This document shows positions 1 through 8,185 of a stretch of 64,000 nt of DNA, piece after piece; position 1 is the stretch's first letter; every line of letters begins with the position of its first letter. The notes beneath the pieces are model-generated. The model saw only the letters and a program-made list of their open reading frames with translations, did no database searches and had not been told where the DNA came from. The stretch comes from Marisediminitalea lipolytica. GTDB lineage: Bacteria > Pseudomonadota > Gammaproteobacteria > Enterobacterales > Alteromonadaceae. The position numbers were made by a program, and so were the translations under genes. The stretch covers positions 589,986 through 653,985 of the forward strand of contig NZ_MJIC01000014.1 of assembly GCF_001758465.1 (NCBI RefSeq), given 5' to 3'.

Positions 1-1537
1 TCAACATGGTCTCTTTGTAACATTGAAGAGCATTGGCTTCTTCTGTTGGCTTGTTTCTGTCGAAAGAAATCGAAAGTACGCACTCTATATTACGTTTATT
101 GAGAAGTGTACAGGATATGGCAGGCTCGAATTTGTGTTCGTCGCATTTATTGTTGATTAGGTTGATTATTGCTTCGACATCTTCACCTTCAATAGGACTG
201 CAAGGTGCCCCCCAAATACAACCAACATTATCTTGGCCTGGGTCATTTGCCTGGTCATGCTTAAGTTTGTCTAAATTTCGCCAATAAATGGTGTTAAGGA
301 AGTAGTTTGAGGGTTTTCCCTTTTTTAGCTCACACAAACTAACAAAACCTTTTAACATGGCCAGTCTACTTGCAAGAAATCTCAGTGGCGCAACAGGTGA
401 GGTAATTGCGCTGTTAACAAATTTTCGTACTGATGGCTTCTGAGCAAAGTTGTTTAGCTTACTTAGCAGTGCTTGTTTTTGTTCATTCATAAATACAGGC
501 TTTAACCCCAGCGGTTTTAAATATCGCTTGAGCTCTTTAATGTTAGCCTTAACCTGATATTTAGTGCCATAAAGTGCACCTGACATCATCCAATCAGATA
601 AACCATATTGTTTTGCTGTATTTTTAAGCGTGTCGGCATCGTAAGAGCCGATTATTTTGGGATATTCAGCAGCCAGTAGCTGAAGCGTTTTGATATAATT
701 TCCAACATGTGCGGCACTTTGAATAACATTGTGTTGCTTGAGATAGCGGCAGGTTTCAATGAATTTGGAAAATGTCTGGTTATTAACTTCAACGAAATAA
801 GCAACAAATGATTCTGGCTTAGGTAGAACGTTAATGGTCATATTGGTAACTATTCCTATGTTGCTTTGCAGGAATATGCCGTTGAAATTCGGTCCAATAC
901 TCACAACGTGTGGTCTTTTCGCAATGCTCGAGAAACTGCCATTTACTGCGGTTGATACTATGGTCGGAGTTGATTCTGAACCTCGAGGCACTATGCAAGT
1001 CATCGTAACAATTTGTTCCGCATGCTCTGCTATAGGGCTATGCCCAAACCCTCGTTCCAGGTAATTGCCAATGATGCTGCTATGGATTGGCGAGCCAGTG
1101 GAGTCCGGCCAATGCTCTTCGCCAGCGTTAACCAAGTAATCATACAAGGCTTGTTGCGTGACACCTGGCTCCAGACTAATTTGCCCCAAGATCTTATTGT
1201 ATTGATATATTTTATCAAATGAGGACAGATCAATTAATATCGTGTTTTCAGCGTAAGGGGCATCACTGCCATAGCCTATATTGAGGCCGCTACTTATAAT
1301 TTGCAGACCGATATGATTCCTTTTAGCCACTTCAACCACGGTTAGGATTTGGCTGTATCGACGAGAACTAATCTCAGCGCTTTGGGGAATTGGCGAAACA
1401 CGAAGATAGTTTTTGTAAGTTGGCGGGTAATAGCTAATAGAAAGGCTTTCGAGTGGTTTACCAGCGACAATTTGCTCACCGGCAAAACCACTGTTCAGAA
1501 GCTCATTTGTAACTTGTTCAATTTGCTTCTCGTCCAT
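1..1537 (-). CDS. FAD-linked oxidase of the vanillyl-alcohol oxidase / p-cresol methylhydroxylase family (partial)
   Basis: An open frame of 512 codons starts at an ATG at 1537 and runs off the left edge with no stop, so the C-terminus is missing. Around residues 75-105 it reads SSGLNIGYGSDAP followed by ILIDLSSF, typical of the FAD-binding (PF01565) half of VAO-type flavoproteins. Near residue 220 is GIFLQSNIGIVT, close to the conserved segment of 4-cresol dehydrogenase flavoprotein and vanillyl-alcohol oxidase. Such enzymes oxidise para-substituted phenols at the benzylic carbon using covalent or tightly bound FAD. The gene overlaps the end of the acyltransferase gene upstream by 20 bases, so the two are almost certainly co-transcribed. 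Substrate is unknown; an acylated tyrosine made by the neighbour is my inference. The family call is fairly secure, the reaction is not. Confidence 0.8.
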   Translation of the reverse strand, partial: MDEKQIEQVTNELLNSGFAGEQIVAGKPLESLSISYYPPTYKNYLRVSPIPQSAEISSRRYSQILTVVEVAKRNHIGLQIISSGLNIGYGSDAPYAENTILIDLSSFDKIYQYNKILGQISLEPGVTQQALYDYLVNAGEEHWPDSTGSPIHSSIIGNYLERGFGHSPIAEHAEQIVTMTCIVPRGSESTPTIVSTAVNGSFSSIAKRPHVVSIGPNFNGIFLQSNIGIVTNMTINVLPKPESFVAYFVEVNNQTFSKFIETCRYLKQHNVIQSAAHVGNYIKTLQLLAAEYPKIIGSYDADTLKNTAKQYGLSDWMMSGALYGTKYQVKANIKELKRYLKPLGLKPVFMNEQKQALLSKLNNFAQKPSVRKFVNSAITSPVAPLRFLASRLAMLKGFVSLCELKKGKPSNYFLNTIYWRNLDKLKHDQANDPGQDNVGCIWGAPCSPIEGEDVEAIINLINNKCDEHKFEPAISCTLLNKRNIECVLSISFDRNKPTEEANALQCYKETML

Positions 1538-2372
1538 AAGTGTTCTCGTCATTATCGGCATGAATATCCATTTCATCGATTGACTTCTGGATATGTTTCA
1601 GCATTATCGCAAAGCCTGGTGTCAGATTTTTTAACAACAGTTTCTGATTTATATAATATGGCGCCCTTCTGCCATGATAATCAACTACCGGTCCTATTTG
1701 TTCGAACTTAATGCCAATAAAACGCATGCTTCTGGCCAAACGGGGTTCCATCATCACGTAGGCATGCTTGATGCCTTGCTGCATAGCTAGTGCCGCTGCT
1801 GAAAAGTATAACCCTACTGCAATAAAAGGAAAGCAACGAAGTTCATTTTCCGAGTAGGTCTTTGTGTTAATAGCACCAGTTGCTGCTCCAGCAAATTGGT
1901 CCATCTGACGGCGTCTGAATTCATGCGGAACTGCTAATCTTGATATTTCGCAAACTTCGTTACGATCAAAATTACTGGGATTCAATTCTTGGTTAGTAAT
2001 CGAGTCGAGACAGTATTTTTCGATTGGAAGTAATTCACCTTCGTTGGTAGGCGTGACTAATCTTACTGTGCCCGCAAAACGATCGGAAGCACTGTGATGG
2101 ATGAGACAATATTGAGAAAATTCATCAAACTCATCCGTTTCCATTCCATTTTCCCGGATATCCTCAAAGCTAAGCTCTTCGCAATAGACATTATGCCTAA
2201 TGCGAAAAACTTGTTCTTTTTGTTCTTGAGTAACTGCAATCATGGGACCTAAGTATGTTGAAAAGTGGCTACAAATCTGATTAGCCTCCCGAAGTTTCCG
2301 AACACCTGCAAAAAAACGGCCTATTTTCGGTACTTTTTCTACCGCTCGGAATAAAGGAGTTAACTTCATCAT
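1518..2372 (-). CDS. PEP-CTERM/exosortase system-associated acyltransferase (N-acyl amino acid synthase family)
   Basis: The 284-residue protein resembles the autoinducer-synthase-like GNAT family found beside exosortase systems (the TIGR03694 type). It has the N-terminal pattern VFRIRHNVYCEEL, then FAGTVRLV, CEISRLAV and the C-terminal YVMMEPRLARSMRFIG segment that I associate with this family. Relatives related to FeeM make long-chain N-acyl amino acids, often N-acyl tyrosine, from acyl carrier protein and an amino acid. It is the first gene of a minus-strand pair with the flavoprotein and lies in an exopolysaccharide-like, AT-rich island. No exosortase gene is in the window, so the link to a PEP-CTERM system rests on family identity. 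The donor and acceptor cannot be read from sequence. Confidence 0.82.
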   Translation of the reverse strand: MMKLTPLFRAVEKVPKIGRFFAGVRKLREANQICSHFSTYLGPMIAVTQEQKEQVFRIRHNVYCEELSFEDIRENGMETDEFDEFSQYCLIHHSASDRFAGTVRLVTPTNEGELLPIEKYCLDSITNQELNPSNFDRNEVCEISRLAVPHEFRRRQMDQFAGAATGAINTKTYSENELRCFPFIAVGLYFSAAALAMQQGIKHAYVMMEPRLARSMRFIGIKFEQIGPVVDYHGRRAPYYINQKLLLKNLTPGFAIMLKHIQKSIDEMDIHADNDENTYGREAN

Positions 2373-2400
2373 TTATATTGTACCCATACTGACCAATAAT

Positions 2401-3204
2401 TCAGGATAATGCAAGACTGTGATTTTTAGACACTGCATATTTAACAATAGCCAAATATTCGTAGATTGCTCTTTGAAATGCTAAAAATGCGTTGGCATTT
2501 GGCCAAGACAGGTAGGGAGTCAGTTCCCCTCCACTGAGATAATCTACAGGTATGAAATTAATCGTTAAATCTAGTGAGTTTGCAATAGCCTTTACACGTA
2601 ACCTGTGAGATGCGCTGGAAATAATACTGATATCCTTATTTGGTACTAAATGCTTAACGGCACGCATTTCCGTTAATGTATCATATCCTTTACTAATTGT
2701 AATTATTGATGTTTCTTCCACTCCTAAGCTTACCAGAAACTGTTTTGCTTTATGTGCGTATACAATTTCGGGATCGCTTAAAAAGTTTCCTCCAGTAACA
2801 ATGATCGGTGCGTTAGTTTCCATATGAGTGATGACAGCCTGAGTTAGTCTTTGCATTGAACATTCCGGGAACTTAGATACTTCAGGAAGTCTGTCAGACT
2901 CAGAATCATAATTACAAGCCAGGGCTAAAATGTAATCCGGTGATGAATTAATCGTTAGCGGAGAATCTGTTTGTTCAGTACCGTATTCAAGTGGATAAAG
3001 AAGCAGGTCTGAAAAATATGGTTGGGAGCTTAATATCGCCAGGATAATCGCGATGAGAGAAAATTTGTCGTAGAGTTTGCTCCAGCGCAACTTTTTTGAG
3101 ACAAAAACCAAACCAAGGAATATTGCAATGAGATGCAGAGGTTCTGTTAGCCAGATTACAAATGTTTTTAGTAGTGACAAGGTAAATTGGAGATAAGTTA
3201 TCAA
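2401..3204 (-). CDS. YdcF/ElyC/SanA-family (DUF218) membrane protein
   Basis: The protein has about 267 residues with two hydrophobic segments at its N-terminus (roughly residues 5-35 and 45-65), followed by a DUF218-type domain. The domain shows DYILALACNY at its start, IIVTGGN in the middle, a SKGYDTLTEM segment and IISSASHRLRV later, the usual order in this family. E. coli members (SanA, ElyC, YdcF) act in the cell envelope, but their biochemistry is poorly defined. The first codon of the longest frame is TTG at 3204, and no ATG lies near it, so the true start is uncertain. The divergent protease gene begins only about 30 bases away, so the two genes must share or overlap control sequences. 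Confidence 0.72.
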   Translation of the reverse strand: MITYLQFTLSLLKTFVIWLTEPLHLIAIFLGLVFVSKKLRWSKLYDKFSLIAIILAILSSQPYFSDLLLYPLEYGTEQTDSPLTINSSPDYILALACNYDSESDRLPEVSKFPECSMQRLTQAVITHMETNAPIIVTGGNFLSDPEIVYAHKAKQFLVSLGVEETSIITISKGYDTLTEMRAVKHLVPNKDISIISSASHRLRVKAIANSLDLTINFIPVDYLSGGELTPYLSWPNANAFLAFQRAIYEYLAIVKYAVSKNHSLALS

Positions 3205-3234
3205 GAATCCAAAATTAACACTAGTGGTGGAAAT

Positions 3235-4029
3235 ATGAAATTAATAATGAGTGGCAAATTAACCCATTTTACTTATTTGCTCTGTATTGCTTTTTCTTTG
3301 TTCAGCCATGCTTTTGCCGATCAGAAACTCGTAGAAACGGTAAAAGTTGTGACAAAAGGTGTCGGTGCCATCGGCATTTTCACACCTTTGGAGGCGAAAG
3401 CGCCGTCTATCATGGGCTCCGGGTTTGTGGTTGGCGATGGTAGCTATGCGATTACCAATTACCATGTAGTCGATAAGGACCTTGATCCAACCATCGTGCA
3501 GTATTATGTGTTTTTAAGTGGCGTTGGTCAGAAATTTAAAACGATAAAAGCAGAAGTGGTTGCATTTGATCCATTGCATGACCTGGCGCTGTTGAAACTT
3601 TCGGAAAAGTTGCCCCCACTAACACTGGCCAATGATGAGTTATTACCTATTGGAACTGATATTGCCTTTACCGGCTTTCCTATAGGTGCGGTACTTGGTT
3701 TATTCCCTGCAACGCACAGAGGCATTGTTGCAGCAATTACTCCCGATGCGATACCGGCTAAAGGCGCTGACCAATTGTCGCTAAAGATGTTGCAACGACT
3801 GGGAACCACCCAATTAATTTATCAGTTAGATGCTACAGCATATCCTGGCAATTCTGGCAGCGCAGTCTATGATCAAAGGAGTGGTCAGGTCGTGGGCGTA
3901 ATAAACAAGGTTATCGTTAAAGATACCAAAGAAAGTGCACTTTCATCACCATCTGGTATATCCTATGCTGTACCGGTAAAGTATGTACACGAATTAATTA
4001 AACGAGCAAAAATTCCGCAGCAAAATTAG
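3235..4029 (+). CDS. secreted trypsin-like serine protease
   Basis: The protein begins with a Sec signal (hydrophobic FTYLLCIAFSLFSHAFA) and would be exported to the periplasm or beyond. The catalytic triad of a chymotrypsin-fold protease is visible in order: His in TNYHVVD, Asp in DPLHDLALLKL and Ser in YPGNSGSAVYD. There is no PDZ domain, so it is shorter than DegP/DegS proteins (264 residues). I start it at the ATG at 3235, which gives a clean signal peptide; an in-frame ATG at 3187 would add an unlikely 16-residue leader. It lies beside polysaccharide/exosortase-type genes; a role in processing exported proteins is possible, but the sequence does not show it. Confidence 0.85.
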   Translation: MKLIMSGKLTHFTYLLCIAFSLFSHAFADQKLVETVKVVTKGVGAIGIFTPLEAKAPSIMGSGFVVGDGSYAITNYHVVDKDLDPTIVQYYVFLSGVGQKFKTIKAEVVAFDPLHDLALLKLSEKLPPLTLANDELLPIGTDIAFTGFPIGAVLGLFPATHRGIVAAITPDAIPAKGADQLSLKMLQRLGTTQLIYQLDATAYPGNSGSAVYDQRSGQVVGVINKVIVKDTKESALSSPSGISYAVPVKYVHELIKRAKIPQQN

Positions 4030-4209
4030 CGGTAAGTTGTCTGAAAGTCTGCTAAATATGTGCTCAAGTTCAGTGTCCGTTTTTTTTACAAAAATCAAAC
4101 TGTAGAAATTTGTTTGATAATAAAGATATTGATATTCAATTTGTTATGTTAATGGCCTTGTTCTTGCAGGTTAATACATTATGGAAGATGTCAGAAATGA
4201 CGTGTATAG
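4030..4209. other. AT-rich intergenic stretch upstream of the Tat-signal gene
   Basis: These 180 bases hold no plausible gene. They are markedly AT-rich, with T and A runs around 4078-4145, consistent with a promoter for the cassette that starts at 4210. I could not pick a convincing -35/-10 pair. Confidence 0.4.
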
Positions 4210-4938
4210 GTGAATCAAGTGAATTTAAATAATTCTTCTCGTCGTAAGTTTATCAAAAGAACAGGCGCTGTAGCGGGTGTTTCGATCATTCCTTCAAAAT
4301 CCGTATGGGGTGCATGTAATTCCTCCGGGGTGTCTGGTGGTTCAAAAGATACTTCTGAAACCTGCAGTGTTGGGTTTACCGAGTTTGGTGGTCGTTCTGG
4401 TGGATCGTGGGATAAATTCCTTGAGGAAGCAAACCCCAATACAATCAACTCGAACTATAGCCTTGATGAACGTGATGATCAGGGCTTGAAAAAAATTCAC
4501 GGAATGTTCAGCAACTATTCCAATCATAAATGGAATGAGTTGGAGCCTAAAGATAATGATGAGCCTTGGGTTATAGATGAGAAAAGACGCAAAATTCAGG
4601 ACATTAAGCGTTTGTATGATGATATTAACGACGTCATAGTTAACACCCCAGATATTGATTTGGGTGGATCGGAGGGAGGAGAAATCCCCGCTGCCACTCT
4701 AGATTTAAGCGAAGCTTTGCAAGGCGGCGGAATAGCAAAACAATTGGCTTGTGTATACATGAACTTACATTTTGGATTTATCCAGCGTCCTACGAGCTTT
4801 CTAACTAACCAGCAGTATATGGAGCATCTTTGGGGTGTTCACCACAAAGGTAATGTTTCGTTGGAAACCACAATAGATAGTCGTTGGGAACAATTAGGTA
4901 CAGGCACGTCTTCTTACATCTCATCATACAATACCTAA
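4210..4938 (+). CDS. Tat-signal protein of unknown function
   Basis: I do not recognise the mature domain of this 242-residue protein. Its N-terminus carries a twin-arginine signal (SSRRKFIKRTGAVAGVSI, followed by a short hydrophobic stretch), so it should be exported folded. After the signal comes a Gly/Ser/Cys-rich segment (residues about 37-65), then an acidic and aromatic region with several Trp, ending in SSYISSYNT. The start is GTG at 4210, or possibly GTG at 4219; both keep the Tat motif. It precedes the PqqD-like and HprK-like genes by 43 bases on the same strand, so it is the natural candidate for the protein that cassette acts on. That role is inference. Confidence 0.65.
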   Translation: MNQVNLNNSSRRKFIKRTGAVAGVSIIPSKSVWGACNSSGVSGGSKDTSETCSVGFTEFGGRSGGSWDKFLEEANPNTINSNYSLDERDDQGLKKIHGMFSNYSNHKWNELEPKDNDEPWVIDEKRRKIQDIKRLYDDINDVIVNTPDIDLGGSEGGEIPAATLDLSEALQGGGIAKQLACVYMNLHFGFIQRPTSFLTNQQYMEHLWGVHHKGNVSLETTIDSRWEQLGTGTSSYISSYNT

Positions 4939-4981
4939 TGCCAATAGACAGACTTCAAAGATAAAAGGACAGGCAGTTTCG

Positions 4982-5203
4982 GTGAGCGGTATTTTAGAAT
5001 TGGTGATATTTGACGATGGAAGCGGATTATCCTTTTTATCTGAGGGAAATATCACTACCGTTCTTCATTTAGAATCTGTCAAAAAGCAATATCCCGATTA
5101 CAGTGAAATGTTAATGGCGTTTATTGAAAAACGTGACAAAAGTGGTACTAAGACGTTGCTGAACAAGATGGGATTGGTTGATGTTAACCATAAATATCGA
5201 TAG
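4982..5203 (+). CDS. PqqD-like small protein of an HPr-rel-A-type system
   Basis: This 73-residue protein starts with GTG at 4982 and is preceded by AAAAGGA about 12 bases upstream. The pattern LVIFDDGSGLSFLSEGN resembles the beta-hairpin region of PqqD-like proteins, which in peptide-modifying systems bind a leader peptide. The rest is helical, with the spacing expected for the small winged-helix fold. The match is weak on sequence alone. Support comes from position: in HPr-rel-A cassettes a PqqD-family gene sits directly before the HprK-related kinase and a nucleotidyltransferase, exactly as here. Its end overlaps the start of the kinase gene by 23 bases. Confidence 0.55.
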   Translation: MSGILELVIFDDGSGLSFLSEGNITTVLHLESVKKQYPDYSEMLMAFIEKRDKSGTKTLLNKMGLVDVNHKYR

Positions 5204-6047
5204 CGGGCTTTGCCGCTATCATATTGAAGGAATCACCCAGGACGCTCACCGTGAACTCTCACTCCTTTATGATAATGGCGCTAAAGACGAATCGCCTGAA
5301 TTTGCGGACTATTTTATCCGAATCGACGATACGTCGTTCATAAGAAAGTTTCTGCGGCCGCAAAAGGTAGTTAAAATAGAGGGGCAAAGGCCGTTTAATC
5401 CTGTCCCACCTGCAAAAGTACTCCCCTCTGTTGAATGGGCAATGAATTGGTGTCTTGCCGCATTTGAACATCAAAAGTTGGTTTTTCATTCGTCGGTCGT
5501 TGTCAAAAATGGCCGGGCCTTTATCTTTCCTGCGGTATCTGGTTCAGGCAAAACTACGCTGGCTACCTACCTTGGCGCAAATGGTTGGCACATGTTTTCA
5601 GATGAGCTTGCCATTGTTGATTTGAATACGAATTCAGTAAATCCACTATTCCGCCCCTCATCTCTGAAGAACGAGTCCATAGATGTGATCAAGGAAACGT
5701 GTTCTGATTGTCATTTTTCTAAGATAACAAAGAACACCCATAAAGGAGATATAGGTCATGCTAAACTCTATTGCTTCGAGAAATTTAAATCCTTTGTAAA
5801 AACGCCTATCGAAGCGGTTGTATTTCCTAAGTTTAAACGAGGTAGCGATACAAATATTTCTATTCTCTCCAAAGCTGAAGGCTTCGCTGCAATACTTCGG
5901 CACAATTTTAATTACGATGTGCTCGGAGTCGACGGATTCAAAACTTTATCGTTAATCACTCAGAATAGTCGCTTTTATTATGTTGAGTATTCTGATCTTG
6001 CAGATATGGCAGCTTTGTTAGATGAAATTCTGGAGGGGCAGTGTTAA
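5181..6047 (+). CDS. HprK-related kinase A
   Basis: The protein has 288 residues from the ATG at 5181. A Walker A loop, SGSGKTT, lies at residues 120-126, preceded by a FHSSVVVKNG strand, and DELAIVDL follows about 25 residues later. This is the arrangement of the HPr kinase/phosphorylase (HprK) nucleotide-binding fold. It lacks the long N-terminal domain of true HprK, and no HPr/PTS gene is nearby, so it belongs with the HprK-related kinases found in polysaccharide or RiPP-like cassettes. In some lasso-peptide clusters a related kinase phosphorylates the precursor peptide. The target here is unknown. It overlaps the next gene by 7 bases. Confidence 0.8.
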   Translation: MLTINIDSGLCRYHIEGITQDAHRELSLLYDNGAKDESPEFADYFIRIDDTSFIRKFLRPQKVVKIEGQRPFNPVPPAKVLPSVEWAMNWCLAAFEHQKLVFHSSVVVKNGRAFIFPAVSGSGKTTLATYLGANGWHMFSDELAIVDLNTNSVNPLFRPSSLKNESIDVIKETCSDCHFSKITKNTHKGDIGHAKLYCFEKFKSFVKTPIEAVVFPKFKRGSDTNISILSKAEGFAAILRHNFNYDVLGVDGFKTLSLITQNSRFYYVEYSDLADMAALLDEILEGQC

Positions 6048-7132
6048 TTCCCGAGCTAATCAAAAAGCAAATTTGTTTATTAGAAGTCGAAGGACTTTCA
6101 AAAAATCAATGGTTTAGGTTGTTTCGGGTGTTAAGGCATAAGTCTCTTACCGCCTCGTTTTACACAAGGCTCGTTAATAAGAATAAACAGCATGAAATAC
6201 CTCTGGAACTTCATTCTGCATTTTTATCCGCAGTTACATTTTCTGATGCACAAAAAAGACAGGTTGATGTACAGCTACAAAAACTGTGCGAACTGTTTGC
6301 AGTCAGTGGCATAGAATTTGTAATGTTAAAAGGGGCCGCATATATAGCATCTGATACCCCCAATAGTTCGGGGAGATTGATGTCAGATATCGATATTTGT
6401 GTGCACAGAAGTGACTTATCTCGAACTGAAAAAGCCTTAAAGCAAGTGTCATGGCAAGTTAAAGAACTCGATAATCACGATGAGAAATACTACCGTGAAT
6501 GGTCCCATGAGTTACCCCCGTATTATCATCCTTTTGATGGCGTGAGCCTTGATGTTCACCACACTCTGTACCCACCAGTCTCTGCAAAGCATATTGACAT
6601 TCAAAAGTTGTTTAAAGAATCAATAGTGACAAATTTTGGCGTTAAGAGCCCATCCCCAGAGTGGCTGGTATTTCACTCAGCAATCCACTTAATCGCTAAT
6701 GAAGACGTCGAAAACGGCTTGCGTGATTTAATTGATATTTATTTATTGTTGACCCAAGGTGAAAATAAAATCGATATATCTGCCCTGGTGTTTCTATTTG
6801 AGAATAGCGGCTTTAAAACTGAACTCTCATTGTTGAAACAATTATTATGGGATTATTTCGATTACAATCTTCCGCTTGAAGCAAGTGGGCACTTACAGTC
6901 TGGTTCATTCCAATATCAATTAAGGTTATGGGCTATCCGACGTGCGGTGTGTCCTGAGAGTGACTTTGTGGCCAACACAAACTTTAGATTAGCCCGATTT
7001 ATTAATTATGTGATTGGTTATTCGCAAAAAATGCCTATGAGCTTGTTAGCCAAACACTTGTTGTTTAAAGGTGGCAGGAATATAGTTAAGGCTATTTTGG
7101 GCGATTTTTATTTTAGGAAAAATGCTACATGA
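6041..7132 (+). CDS. nucleotidyltransferase family protein (PF14907-type)
   Basis: The 363-residue protein starts at GTG 6041 with a strong ribosome site (GGAGGGG at 6032-6038). It has the signature of the uncharacterised nucleotidyltransferase family PF14907: VMLKGAAYI, then a short loop and LMSDIDICV, where the two Asp residues would bind metal. DVHHTLYP and a helical C-terminal half with HSAIHLI and [11 protein letters not shown] follow. Members transfer a nucleotidyl group to an unknown acceptor and recur beside HprK-related kinases and PqqD-like proteins. The 7-base overlap with the kinase and the 4-base overlap with the epimerase gene indicate one transcript. Confidence 0.82.
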   Translation: MLIPELIKKQICLLEVEGLSKNQWFRLFRVLRHKSLTASFYTRLVNKNKQHEIPLELHSAFLSAVTFSDAQKRQVDVQLQKLCELFAVSGIEFVMLKGAAYIASDTPNSSGRLMSDIDICVHRSDLSRTEKALKQVSWQVKELDNHDEKYYREWSHELPPYYHPFDGVSLDVHHTLYPPVSAKHIDIQKLFKESIVTNFGVKSPSPEWLVFHSAIHLIANEDVENGLRDLIDIYLLLTQGENKIDISALVFLFENSGFKTELSLLKQLLWDYFDYNLPLEASGHLQSGSFQYQLRLWAIRRAVCPESDFVANTNFRLARFINYVIGYSQKMPMSLLAKHLLFKGGRNIVKAILGDFYFRKNAT

Positions 7133-8145
7133 AAGTTCTGGTCACCGGCGCCGCCGGCTTTATTGGTGCGGCTGTTAGCCGTTATCTTGCATCTCGCGGC
7201 GATGACGTGGTCGGTGTCGACAACATTAACGACTATTATGACGTAAATTTAAAGTATGGTCGTCTGAAAGAACTTGAATCGGCAGACTTTAGTGGCTCTT
7301 TTCAATTCATTAAAATGGGGGTAGAAGACCGCGAGGCAATGGCTGAACTGTTCGCGACAGAAAAGTTTGACCGTGTTGTGCACCTTGCGGCACAAGCGGG
7401 GGTTCGTTATTCCATTGAGAATCCCAATGCCTATGTGGATGCCAACCTGGTTGGCTTTATGAATATCCTGGAAGGCTGTCGTCACAACAAGGTCGCACAT
7501 TTGGTTTATGCGTCTTCAAGTTCCGTTTATGGCGCCAATGAAACCATGCCGTTTTCTGAGCAACATAACGTTGATCACCCGGTTAGCCTGTATGCAGCCA
7601 GTAAGAAAGCCAATGAGTTAATGGCGCATACTTACAGCCACTTGTATGGCTTGTCTACCACCGGTTTACGCTTTTTCACCGTTTATGGCCCCTGGGGTCG
7701 TCCGGATATGGCGTTATTTAAATTTACCAAAGCGATTTTAGAAGGCAAAACCATTCAGGTTTATAACTATGGTAACCATCGCCGCGATTTCACCTACATT
7801 GACGATATCGTCGAAGGTGTCATTCGCACACTGGATCGCCCGGCAGAATCGGATAAAAACTGGAATGGGATTTCACCTAATCCAGCAAGCAGTAAAGCGC
7901 CCTGGAAAATCTATAACATAGGCGCACAAAACCCGGTAAACCTGCTGAAGTTCATCGAAACCCTCGAAGCAGCCTTAGGTGTTACTGCGAAAAAAGAATT
8001 ATTACCTATGCAGCCTGGTGATGTTCCCGATACCTATGCCGACGTAGCGAGCCTGGTAGAAGACACGGGTTATCGTCCGGCGGTTAATATTGAGCAGGGT
8101 ATCAATGAATTTGTAAAATGGTACCGGGCGTTTTATAACGTCTGA
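7129..8145 (+). CDS. UDP-glucuronate 4-epimerase-type NAD-dependent epimerase
   Basis: A 338-residue extended short-chain dehydrogenase/epimerase. The NAD-binding motif TGAAGFIG is at residues 6-13, the catalytic Ser/Tyr/Lys are in SSSSVYG and YAASKKANE, and [17 protein letters not shown] is typical of UDP-glucuronate/galacturonate epimerases of the WbnF/CapI/LpsL group. Length and motifs are complete. It supplies nucleotide sugars for a surface polysaccharide. It overlaps the nucleotidyltransferase by 4 bases but has visibly higher GC and a different codon style from the five genes before it. It ends in a perfect inverted repeat shared with the convergent patatin gene. Confidence 0.9.
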   Translation: MKVLVTGAAGFIGAAVSRYLASRGDDVVGVDNINDYYDVNLKYGRLKELESADFSGSFQFIKMGVEDREAMAELFATEKFDRVVHLAAQAGVRYSIENPNAYVDANLVGFMNILEGCRHNKVAHLVYASSSSVYGANETMPFSEQHNVDHPVSLYAASKKANELMAHTYSHLYGLSTTGLRFFTVYGPWGRPDMALFKFTKAILEGKTIQVYNYGNHRRDFTYIDDIVEGVIRTLDRPAESDKNWNGISPNPASSKAPWKIYNIGAQNPVNLLKFIETLEAALGVTAKKELLPMQPGDVPDTYADVASLVEDTGYRPAVNIEQGINEFVKWYRAFYNV

Positions 8146-8151
8146 TGTGAA

Positions 8152-8185
8152 CGCTAAAGCAGTTTGGCGCTAGCTGGCTTTAGCG
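8152..8185. terminator. inverted repeat between convergent genes
   Basis: CGCTAAAGC (8152-8160) and GCTTTAGCG (8177-8185) form a perfect 9-bp inverted repeat with a 16-base loop. It lies after the epimerase stop and reaches into the last codons of the patatin gene on the other strand, so it may act as a terminator in both directions. The T-tract after it is poor. Confidence 0.5.
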
